DNA from: Gammaproteobacteria bacterium
Lineage (GTDB): Bacteria; Pseudomonadota; Gammaproteobacteria; Methylococcales; Methylomonadaceae
DNA: 7,893 nt
Assembly (NCBI GenBank): GCA_024276805.1
Contig: JAJRWJ010000374.1
Location: 1 to 7,893 of the forward strand
Direction: 5' to 3'
Shown here: positions 1 through 5,560 of the stretch, piece after piece
How positions within the stretch are numbered: the stretch's first letter is position 1
Layout: every line of letters begins with the position of its first letter
Notes under the pieces: model-generated
Seen by the model: the letters and a program-made list of their open reading frames with translations, nothing else
Database searches by the model: none
What the model was told of the DNA's origin: nothing
Translations under genes and position numbers: made by a program

Positions 1-205
1 GCCGGGAGACAACCGGGTGCTGGACAATTATGAGACTGTCGACATCACATTGCGCAGCAAGCGCTTTTTGCAACATCTGGATTTGGCGGCGTCGGTGCGC
101 AATTTGTTCGATGCCGATGCCCGGGAACCGGCAGTACCCCAGCTGCCCGGCAGTCTGCCATTGCCGGGGCGGAGCTTTTATCTGGAAGCGTCGGTACATT
201 TTTGA
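1..205 (+). CDS. TonB-dependent outer-membrane receptor, C-terminal end (partial)
   Basis: This is the last 67 codons of a gene that begins left of the window; the reading frame starts at base 2 and ends at TGA 203-205. What can be seen is the end of a 22-strand beta-barrel: alternating hydrophobic residues (HLDLAASVRNLFD), the NLFD signature typical of the penultimate strands of TonB-dependent receptors, a PLPGRSFYL turn-and-strand, and a final aromatic residue (EASVHF) as expected for substrates of the BAM insertion machinery. Such receptors import siderophores, cobalamin or other scarce ligands across the outer membrane using TonB energy. The ligand cannot be inferred because the plug and ligand-binding loops are outside the window. 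A GTG at 17 is not a real start, since the frame is open upstream of it. No terminator is visible in the 66 bp before the next gene. Confidence 0.88.
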   Translation, partial: PGDNRVLDNYETVDITLRSKRFLQHLDLAASVRNLFDADAREPAVPQLPGSLPLPGRSFYLEASVHF

Positions 206-271
206 GCCATTTCCGCAATACTCGTGGCAGGCCGCCAGGTTGACAGCCATGGCCATATCAGAGGCCCCCAC

Positions 272-874
272 ATGACACTGTTGCCGATGGAAAACAATCT
301 TGCACCGGTTGATGGTGAATTATACTGGCTACCGGCCTTTTTCGATCGACAGCAAGCGGACCGGCAGTTCGGGCGGCTGCTGGAAACCCTGGCCTGGGAT
401 GAGGAGGAAATCGTCATTGCCGGGAAAACGGTCAAGGTCCCACGGCTGGTTTGCTGGTATGGTGATGCCGATGCCGTGTATCGCTATTCCGGGGTGCGCC
501 ACGAACCGCTGCCCTGGACCGGGGAGCTCCTGGCAATCCGGCGGACTATAGAGGAAAAACTGGGGATTTCCTTCAACAGTGTCCTGGCCAACCTGTATCG
601 CGACGGCAATGATTCCATGGGCTGGCACGCGGACAAGGAAAGGGAGCTGGGCAGCCATCCGCTGATCGCATCCCTGAGTTTTGGCGAGGAGCGCCTGTTC
701 CGGATTCGACACAACAAGACCAGACAGACCCTCGATATCCCGTTGCGGCACGGCGATCTGCTGGTCATGGCCTGAGCCCTGCAGCATCACTGGCGGCATT
801 GTCTGCCCAAAAGCAAAACCCCCAAAAGGCCACGCATCAATCTGACCTTCAGGCGGATCAATCCAGCGCCTTGA
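272..874 (+). pseudogene. AlkB-family 2OG-Fe(II) dioxygenase, interrupted by in-frame TGA
   Basis: AlkB-type enzymes repair 1-methyladenine and 3-methylcytosine in DNA or RNA by oxidative demethylation, using Fe(II) and 2-oxoglutarate. The protein resembles the ALKBH2/3-like bacterial branch: PRLVCWYGD at 57-65, YRYSG at 70-74, FNSVLANLYRDG at 101-112, then the iron motif H119-A-D121 and the IASLSFGEERLF strand. Codon 168 (773-775) is TGA where a glycine is expected (GDLLVMA-stop-ALQHHW). In the same frame the domain continues to TGA 872-874 with the third iron ligand H176 (HWRHCLP) and the 2OG-binding arginines R188 and R194 (PRINLTFRR). The 167-residue product ending at 775 would lack these and should be inactive. 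Full length would be 200 residues, normal for the family. The start at 272 is chosen for AGAGG at 260-264; GTG 224 and ATG 287 are alternatives. The gene follows the TonB receptor by 66 bp and its end overlaps the end of convergent purD by 17 bp. A single base error in the assembly is an equally good explanation. Confidence 0.85.
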
Positions 875-2132
875 AGCCGATGTCGGTCCGGTAATAGACA
901 TCCTGCCAGTGGATGTTGCTGGTCAACTGGTAAGCGGTGCGCTGTGCCTCACGGAGGTCGCGGCCCAGGGCGCAGACGCACAGCACCCGTCCTCCGGCGG
1001 TGACGATCTGGTCATCGGTCAGCCGTGTTCCGGCATGAAAAATCTTGCTGTCGGGAGGATCGCTGGCAGGCAGGCCGGTGATCACGTCGCCTTTCCGGTA
1101 AGCATCCGGATAGCCGCCCGAGGCCATCACCACACCCAGTGCCGGCCGCTCGTCCCAGTCCGATGTGACGCTGTGCAGCTTGCCATCCAGGGCGGCCAGG
1201 CACAATTCCACCAGATCGCTCTGCAGGCGCATCATGATCGGCTGGGTCTCCGGATCACCAAAGCGGCAGTTGTATTCCAGTACCTTGATATCACCATCGG
1301 CGCCGATCATCAGCCCGGCGTACAGGAAGCCGGTGTAGGGGTTGCCTTCTTCCGCCATGCCCTGCAGCGTCGGAGCGATGACCTCCTGCATGATGCGTCG
1401 GTGGATTTCCGGTGTCACCACAGGGGCCGGTGAATAGGCGCCCATGCCGCCGGTATTGGGGCCATGGTCACCGTTGTCGCGGGCCTTATGGTCCTGGGAG
1501 GTGGCCATCGCCAGCGCCTCTTTGCCATCGGCAATGACGATGAAGCTGGCCTCTTCACCCCGCAGGAATTCTTCGATCACGACCCGGCTGCCGGCCTCGC
1601 CAAAGAGGTTGCCGGCGAGCATGTCTTGGATGGCGGCAATCGCCTGATCTTCGGTCTGCGCCACGACGACGCCCTTTCCGGCCGCCAGACCATCCGCCTT
1701 GACCACGATCGGCGCGCCTTTTCGGCGCACATAGGCGATTGCCTCCTGTTTGTCGGTGAAGGTCTGGTATTCGGCGGTGGGGATGTGATGCCGGGCCATG
1801 AAATTCTTGCAGAAGGTCTTGGAACCTTCCAGTTGCGATGCCTGGCGGCTGGGTCCGAAGCATTTCAGGCCCGCCTGCCGGAAGCTGTCGACAATACCGG
1901 CGACCAGCGGCACTTCGGGGCCGACGATGGTCAATGTGATTTGTTCGGCAAGGGCAAAGTCCCGCAGCGCGGCAATATCTGTGGCCTCGATGTCGACATT
2001 TCTCAGGCCGGGTTCCAGTGTGGTGCCGGCATTACCAGGGGCGACGTAGACGATATCGGCCAGTGGCGATTGTTTGGCTTTCCAGGCCAGTGCATGTTCA
2101 CGGCCTCCGCCGCCGATAATCAGGATTTTCAT
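858..2132 (-). CDS. purD: Phosphoribosylamine-glycine ligase (GAR synthetase)
   Basis: PurD catalyses the second step of de novo purine synthesis in the cytosol: 5-phosphoribosylamine + glycine + ATP gives glycinamide ribonucleotide. At 424 residues it has the normal length. The N-terminal domain opens with ILIIGGGGREHALAWK (residues 3-18) and carries VGPEVPL at 70-76. The ATP-grasp part includes KADGLAAGKGV (145-155), HGPNTGGMGAYSP (223-235), GFLYAGLM (268-275) and EYNCRFGDPETQ (286-297), where the metal-binding Glu and Asn lie. The small C-terminal domain follows from about 330. The ATG start at 2130-2132 is fixed by the conserved N-terminus; the upstream sequence has no clear Shine-Dalgarno. 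It lies 197 bp downstream of purH on the same strand, the standard gammaproteobacterial purH-purD order, so it is probably co-transcribed with purH. I see no strong promoter of its own. No residue is missing. Confidence 0.98.
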   Translation of the reverse strand: MKILIIGGGGREHALAWKAKQSPLADIVYVAPGNAGTTLEPGLRNVDIEATDIAALRDFALAEQITLTIVGPEVPLVAGIVDSFRQAGLKCFGPSRQASQLEGSKTFCKNFMARHHIPTAEYQTFTDKQEAIAYVRRKGAPIVVKADGLAAGKGVVVAQTEDQAIAAIQDMLAGNLFGEAGSRVVIEEFLRGEEASFIVIADGKEALAMATSQDHKARDNGDHGPNTGGMGAYSPAPVVTPEIHRRIMQEVIAPTLQGMAEEGNPYTGFLYAGLMIGADGDIKVLEYNCRFGDPETQPIMMRLQSDLVELCLAALDGKLHSVTSDWDERPALGVVMASGGYPDAYRKGDVITGLPASDPPDSKIFHAGTRLTDDQIVTAGGRVLCVCALGRDLREAQRTAYQLTSNIHWQDVYYRTDIGFKALD

Positions 2133-2261
2133 ATGTTGCGCTTTGCTGTTTTAAAAGTTTCGGGGTGAATCATTGCTTGATCAGCGTCTTAAGTGGATTA
2201 TCGATAACACCGGCAAGTTCCTGCTTGTGCACCGGGATGTGCATGGATTGCGGGCGGGTTG

Positions 2262-2283
2262 AAAAGCCCCTCCCTTGCCGGGG
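2262..2283 (-). terminator. Weak hairpin with T-run between purH and purD
   Basis: On the minus strand, CCCC (2283-2280) and GGGG (2270-2267) can pair around a 9-base loop, followed by C and TTTT (2265-2262). The stem is only 4 bp, so this is a candidate for partial termination or an mRNA-stabilising hairpin between purH and purD, not a convincing terminator. The rest of the 197-bp gap holds a 10-bp perfect palindrome, TTATCGATAA, at 2198-2207 and a small hairpin with TGCAC/GTGCA arms at 2228-2243. I see no gene in it. Confidence 0.22.
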
Positions 2284-2329
2284 ATAGTGAATAATTCCGC
2301 TCTGACCGTACAGGGTTTTATCATGCCGT

Positions 2330-3889
2330 TCAATGCCGGAAATGGCGCATGCCGGTAAACACCATGGCCATACCATGTTCGTCGGCCGCGGCAATCACTT
2401 CAGCATCGCGCATCGAGCCTCCCGGTTGTATGACTGCGGTAATGCCGGCTTCCGCAGCTGAATCGATGCCGTCCCTGAAGGGGAAAAAAGCATCCGACGC
2501 CATCACCGATCCCTGCACCTGCAAGCCTTCGTCGGCGGCTTTGATGGCGGCTATTCTGGCGGAATAGACGCGGCTCATCTGTCCGGCGCCGATGCCGATG
2601 GTCTGTTGATTCCTGCCATAGACGATGGCATTGGACTTGACAAATTTGGCAATTTTCCAGGTGAACAGCAGGTCGGCCAATTCCTGTTCCGTCGGCGCTC
2701 TTCTGCTGACTGTCTTCAGTTCTGCAGCGGCAATGCGACCGGTATCCTTGTCCTGCACCAGCAGTCCACCAGTGACCCGCTTGAAGTCGAATTCAGGATC
2801 GTAACCGCTGTTCCACAGACCACACTGCAGAACCCGGATATTCTTTTTTCCGGACAGCACGGCCAGTGCCTCGGGGCTGATGGTCGGGGCCACGATCAGC
2901 TCGACGAATTGCCGCTGCACGATGCTCTGTGCGGTCTCTCCGTCGAGTTCGCGATTGAAGGCGATAATGCCGCCAAAAGCGGAGGTGGGATCGGTGGCGT
3001 AAGCCAGATCATAAGCGCGGATGATGCTGTCGGCCTGCGCCGCGCCGCAGGGATTGGCGTGCTTGACAATCACACAGGCCGGCGTGTCGGCAAAGCTTTT
3101 CACGCATTCCAAAGCGGCATCGGCATCGGCGATGTTGTTGTAGGACAGTTCCTTGCCCTGCAATTGTTCGGCCGCGGTGATGCTGCCGGAGATCGGGTTG
3201 TTGTCGCGGTAAAAGGCCGCGTTTTGATGCGGGTTTTCGCCATAGCGCATCTTCTGGAGACGCTGGAACTGCAGATTCAGCGTATCAGGAAATTGTTCGC
3301 CTTGCAGTCCGACGAGATAGATCGAGATTGCCGTGTCATAGTTGGCGGTATGGGCAAAGCTTTTACAGGCCATGGCAAAGCGTGTCTGCTGGGAGATTTG
3401 TGCGGCATTGGTCTCGAGTTCCGAAAGGATTGCCGGGTAATCCTCGGGATCGACGACCACCGTGACATCGGCATGATTTTTTGCCGCGGCCCGGATCATC
3501 GTCGGTCCACCGATGTCGATGTTTTCAATCGCGGTGGCAAGATCACAATCGGGTTTGGCCACGGTCTGCTGGAACGGATAGAGATTCACCACAACCATAT
3601 CGATGACCCCGATGCCATGTTCCTGCATGGCCCGATCATCGGTACCGCGGCGACCAAGGATGCCGCCATGAATTTTCGGGTGCAGGGTTTTCAGCCGGCC
3701 ATCCATCATTTCCGGGAAGCCGGTATAGTCGGCGACTTCGGTCACGGCAATGTTGTTTTCAGCCAGCAGCCTGGCAGTACCGCCTGTGGATAGAATTTCT
3801 ATCTGTAATTGTGTCAGTTTCCGGCAAAAATCGACGATTCCGGTTTTATCGGAAACACTGACCAGGGCGCGGACAATTTTTTTATTCAT
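2330..3889 (-). CDS. purH: Bifunctional AICAR transformylase / IMP cyclohydrolase
   Basis: PurH carries out the last two steps to IMP: formylation of AICAR with 10-formyltetrahydrofolate, then ring closure. With the ATG at 3887-3889 the protein is 519 residues, normal for the family. An upstream in-frame ATG at 3970 would add 27 residues with no family counterpart, and the alignable start is KIVRALVSVSDKTGI. The cyclohydrolase (MGS-like) domain covers about 1-145 with STGGTA (34-39), K67 in KTLHPKIHGG, Y104 in VNLYPF, D125 in NIDIGGPT and K137. The transformylase domain follows with RYGENPHQ (215-222), the catalytic K276-H277 in VKHANPCG, DPTSAFGG (300-307), SDAFFPFRDG (465-474) and QPGGSMRD (488-495). 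No Shine-Dalgarno is obvious ahead of the start. purD follows on the same strand. The usual upstream partner fis is separated from it by an opposing gene, so purH must use its own promoter, for which there is a candidate at 3942-3970. Confidence 0.98.
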   Translation of the reverse strand: MNKKIVRALVSVSDKTGIVDFCRKLTQLQIEILSTGGTARLLAENNIAVTEVADYTGFPEMMDGRLKTLHPKIHGGILGRRGTDDRAMQEHGIGVIDMVVVNLYPFQQTVAKPDCDLATAIENIDIGGPTMIRAAAKNHADVTVVVDPEDYPAILSELETNAAQISQQTRFAMACKSFAHTANYDTAISIYLVGLQGEQFPDTLNLQFQRLQKMRYGENPHQNAAFYRDNNPISGSITAAEQLQGKELSYNNIADADAALECVKSFADTPACVIVKHANPCGAAQADSIIRAYDLAYATDPTSAFGGIIAFNRELDGETAQSIVQRQFVELIVAPTISPEALAVLSGKKNIRVLQCGLWNSGYDPEFDFKRVTGGLLVQDKDTGRIAAAELKTVSRRAPTEQELADLLFTWKIAKFVKSNAIVYGRNQQTIGIGAGQMSRVYSARIAAIKAADEGLQVQGSVMASDAFFPFRDGIDSAAEAGITAVIQPGGSMRDAEVIAAADEHGMAMVFTGMRHFRH

Positions 3890-3941
3890 GGCAAGTCTCA
3901 GGAGGGTTGGATGCGGCAGACAGATTGCAAAGTAACAGAGT

Positions 3942-3970
3942 ATTTTAAACGGATGGCTAGACACATGCAA
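3942..3970 (-). promoter_or_regulatory. Sigma70-type promoter for purH
   Basis: On the minus strand there is a -35 TTGCAT (3970-3965), a 17-bp spacer and a -10 TAAAAT (3947-3942). Each hexamer is one or two bases from consensus at ideal spacing. Transcription would begin near 3935 and give a leader of about 45 bases before the purH ATG. This fits the need for an independent purH promoter created by the opposing gene upstream. I see no PurR-type palindrome here. The -10 abuts one arm of a 9-bp inverted repeat (3934-3942). Confidence 0.6.
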
Positions 3971-3997
3971 AATTCTGCCGCTGGATTTTGAAAATTA

Positions 3998-4027
3998 TTG
4001 CCTGGCCGATGCTGTCATTGCTACTCT
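3998..4027 (+). promoter_or_regulatory. Possible promoter for the unknown gene at 4060
   Basis: TTGCCT (3998-4003), an 18-bp spacer and TACTCT (4022-4027) form a mediocre sigma70-like pair, which would start transcription near 4034 and give a leader of about 26 bases. A TTGAAA at 3988-3993 is a better -35 but has no good -10 at 16-18 bp. Some promoter is required here because both neighbouring genes run on the other strand. Confidence 0.28.
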
Positions 4028-4031
4028 GTTG

Positions 4032-4056
4032 TCACACAAGATCAGGATTGTGGTGA
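4032..4056 (+). promoter_or_regulatory. Hairpin covering the ribosome binding site of the 4060 gene
   Basis: TCAC-ACAA (4032-4039) can pair with TTGT-GTGA (4048-4051 and 4053-4056) with one bulged G at 4052 and an 8-base loop. The 3' arm contains GGTGA (4052-4056), the only Shine-Dalgarno-like element before the ATG at 4060. If it forms in the mRNA it would limit ribosome access. As DNA it is also a gapped inverted repeat that could bind a dimeric regulator. Confidence 0.3.
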
Positions 4057-4059
4057 AAG

Positions 4060-5244
4060 ATGACAAATTCAATCAGAAACCGGGTGGACTTGATTCTCTA
4101 TCAGCAGGGGCGTTTCGTGCCGGTGAACTGGCTGCTGAAAGAAGGCTGTCTGGAATATCGGGACTACCAGAGGTGGCTGGCGGGTGATGTTGAATATTTA
4201 CAGAATTGTCTTGCAACTCCGCTGCGGGACATTATCACCGATTTACACAGGGTGGCCGAATATGCCCAATTGCTTCGCTTGCGACCGGAGCATATCGACT
4301 ATACTTCGACTGCCGGAAATAAGCTGTATTGCTGCCGCCATGCAGATAATGAAGCACTGTTGACCACTGCTTACAGCCCCGCCAGCGAACGCGTGCAGCT
4401 GGACTTGTTTTTTGACAGTTCACCGGCGTGTACGGCAAATGAATTGATCACGGCAATGCTGGCCGGGCAGCAGCGGCAAATGCAAATCCTGCTGGAGCGG
4501 CTGCGGAGTGTCGATGCGGAAAAATACCAGCGCTTCCGGAAACTGCTGGCTGTCCGGGAAGAACTGCTGAATGGTTTTTCAGAAGATGCGGGAGAGGAGA
4601 TTGCCTTGCTGGAGCAGCGCTTGGCGCCTCTGGCTTATGAACTGCTGGGGGAATTCGGCGATGCTTTGCTGATTCCGCTATGGCAGAAGCTGTCCGATAA
4701 ATATGCCGGACGCCCCTTTAACCCGGCTGCACCGAAAAGCCATTGGAGTTATACGGCATTGCAAGGTCTGCAGTGGCGAGCTGTGATAACGGCCGTGGAG
4801 CGGGAAAAGGAATGGCGGAAACAGCCGTTGTTGCTTTTTCGACATGCCGAAGCCTGCTACAAATTGCGTCGCGAAGCAGAAGGCTTGACTGGCTGGTTCC
4901 GTTTGTTGCTTTTTTATCCAGAGACAGCAGCCAAACTGATCAGCGGGACCGGAAATCGTTTATTGCATCAGGAATGGCGGAAATTTCAGGAACTGGATCC
5001 CGAGATGTCGGTGGAATTCTTCCCTTCCTGGATGCTGCTGAAAAAGCCGGCACTGGCAAAAACAGTGGCCGGTTTCAGTACGGGAACTGAAGGCTGTGCC
5101 GCGCTGCAATTAATCGCCACATTGCTGTCGGCGCCGCCCGGACAGGTTGTCGAAGACACAATAAAATATCGGGCTGCACTTCGGAAATTGCATCCCGCGC
5201 TGTTCGATCACTATATGGCGACGGCCAACGGTTTATTGCGCTGA
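4060..5244 (+). CDS. Uncharacterised 394-residue protein
   Basis: I do not recognise a family with a known function. The ATG at 4060 follows GGTGAAAG, and coding periodicity is clear over the whole length. The protein looks soluble: no signal peptide, no convincing membrane segment, rich in Leu, Arg, Glu and Trp, and probably mostly helical. The N-terminal 80 residues contain GRFVPVNWLLKEGCLEYRDY (17-36), WLAGDVEYL and EHIDYTS. A short segment with YCCRH (90-94, adjacent cysteines) and a beta-like stretch RVQLDLFFD (111-119) follow. Residues 127-195 look like charged helices (QRQMQILLERLR, ALLEQRLAPL). The C-terminal half has aromatic/Arg-rich helices such as WFRLLLFYPETAAKLI (279-294), WRKFQEL and YRAALRKLHPALFDHY (370-385). 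There are no nucleotide-binding or catalytic signatures I can name. It runs opposite to purH upstream and converges on fis with only 12 bp between stops. A regulatory or nucleic-acid role would be a guess. Confidence 0.85.
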   Translation: MTNSIRNRVDLILYQQGRFVPVNWLLKEGCLEYRDYQRWLAGDVEYLQNCLATPLRDIITDLHRVAEYAQLLRLRPEHIDYTSTAGNKLYCCRHADNEALLTTAYSPASERVQLDLFFDSSPACTANELITAMLAGQQRQMQILLERLRSVDAEKYQRFRKLLAVREELLNGFSEDAGEEIALLEQRLAPLAYELLGEFGDALLIPLWQKLSDKYAGRPFNPAAPKSHWSYTALQGLQWRAVITAVEREKEWRKQPLLLFRHAEACYKLRREAEGLTGWFRLLLFYPETAAKLISGTGNRLLHQEWRKFQELDPEMSVEFFPSWMLLKKPALAKTVAGFSTGTEGCAALQLIATLLSAPPGQVVEDTIKYRAALRKLHPALFDHYMATANGLLR

Positions 5245-5256
5245 TGATTTGTGCAA

Positions 5257-5553
5257 TCAGGAGATATCGTATTGCAGCATTTTTTTGCGTAGTGTACTGC
5301 GACTCAGCCCCAGCGTCTTGGCCGCCTTGGTCTGATTGTGTCCGGTATGCTCCAGGACTGCCTCGAGCAGCGGTTTTTCCACTTCACTCATGACCATGGC
5401 ATGCAGGCCGCTGGCTTGGTGGCCATCCATCTGCGAAAAATATTGTTCGACCGCCTTTCTTACCTGGCTGGATAAATTGACTGGCGCTGTTTTCCTGTCA
5501 TCGATGTGAATGACGTCAAGGTTTTGGCTTGGTTGTAGGGCATCCATAAGCAT
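5257..5553 (-). CDS. fis: DNA-binding protein Fis
   Basis: Fis is the nucleoid-associated protein of gammaproteobacteria that bends DNA, activates rRNA promoters and aids site-specific recombination. Starting at ATG 5551-5553 gives 98 residues, the same length as E. coli Fis. Residues 30-98 align without gaps: a core helix region (VRKAVEQYFSQMDG), EVEKPLLEAVLEHT (57-70) and the C-terminal helix-turn-helix GHNQTKAAKTLGLSRSTLRK (71-90), then KMLQYDIS. The DNA-contact residues N73, R85, T87, R89 and K90 are kept; position 84 is Ser where E. coli has Asn. The N-terminal 29 residues are variable, as usual. An upstream in-frame ATG at 5598 would add 15 residues and overlap dusB by 38 bases; ATG 5547 is also possible. 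No start has a good Shine-Dalgarno, so translational coupling to dusB, 7 bp upstream, is likely. No terminator is visible before the converging unknown gene. Confidence 0.95.
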   Translation of the reverse strand: MLMDALQPSQNLDVIHIDDRKTAPVNLSSQVRKAVEQYFSQMDGHQASGLHAMVMSEVEKPLLEAVLEHTGHNQTKAAKTLGLSRSTLRKKMLQYDIS

Positions 5554-5560
5554 CAGGGTT

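Larger units (their letters stand above)
3934..4030. repeat. 9-bp inverted repeat spanning a divergent promoter region
   Basis: AACAGAGTA at 3934-3942 and TACTCTGTT at 4022-4030 are perfect inverted copies with 79 bp between them. One arm lies at the -10/start region of the purH promoter on the minus strand. The other holds the best -10 candidate (TACTCT) for the plus-strand unknown gene. The two copies are therefore placed symmetrically about a divergent promoter region, as paired operator sites would be. By my rough estimate a 9-bp match of this kind arises by chance in a few percent of regions this size, so this is suggestive only. Confidence 0.35.

Noticed and set aside
206..271. Terminator or cobalamin riboswitch between the receptor and the AlkB gene
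   Set aside because: The gap is only 66 bp, has only a 4-bp TGGC/GCCA stem without a T-run, and lacks any riboswitch-like conserved box.
773..775. Recoding of UGA as glycine (as in SR1/Gracilibacteria) or as selenocysteine
   Set aside because: Every other gene in the window uses TGA as a real stop at the family-typical length. The position calls for Gly and not Cys/Sec, and I see no selenocysteine-type hairpin behind it.
329..901. A 190-codon minus-strand open frame antisense to the AlkB gene
   Set aside because: The AlkB motifs on the plus strand explain the sequence. The antisense product is Pro/Gln-rich without recognisable features.
1464..2168. A 234-codon plus-strand open frame antisense to purD
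   Set aside because: It is a shadow of purD, which has full family motifs on the other strand. The shadow frame has no motif of its own and no ribosome binding site I could identify.
2170..2244. A 24-codon minus-strand frame in the purH-purD gap (MHIPVHKQELAG...)
   Set aside because: There is no ribosome binding site within range and nothing else supports translation.
2606..3793. A 395-codon open frame on the plus strand antisense to purH
   Set aside because: It lies wholly inside purH, reads as a low-complexity Gly/Asp/Ile/Val-rich product with no motif, and is the usual shadow of a GC-rich gene. purH is certain.
3911..3991. A 26-codon plus-strand frame with a strong Shine-Dalgarno (AGGAGG at 3900-3905)
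   Set aside because: It lies antisense to the purH leader and promoter, has no promoter candidate of its own and no recognisable peptide features. The AGGAGG is best taken as chance unless conserved in relatives.
3890..4059. PurR operator upstream of purH
   Set aside because: No sequence resembling the ACGCAAACGTTTGCGT palindrome is present. The nearest ATGCAAAA match belongs to the -35 region.
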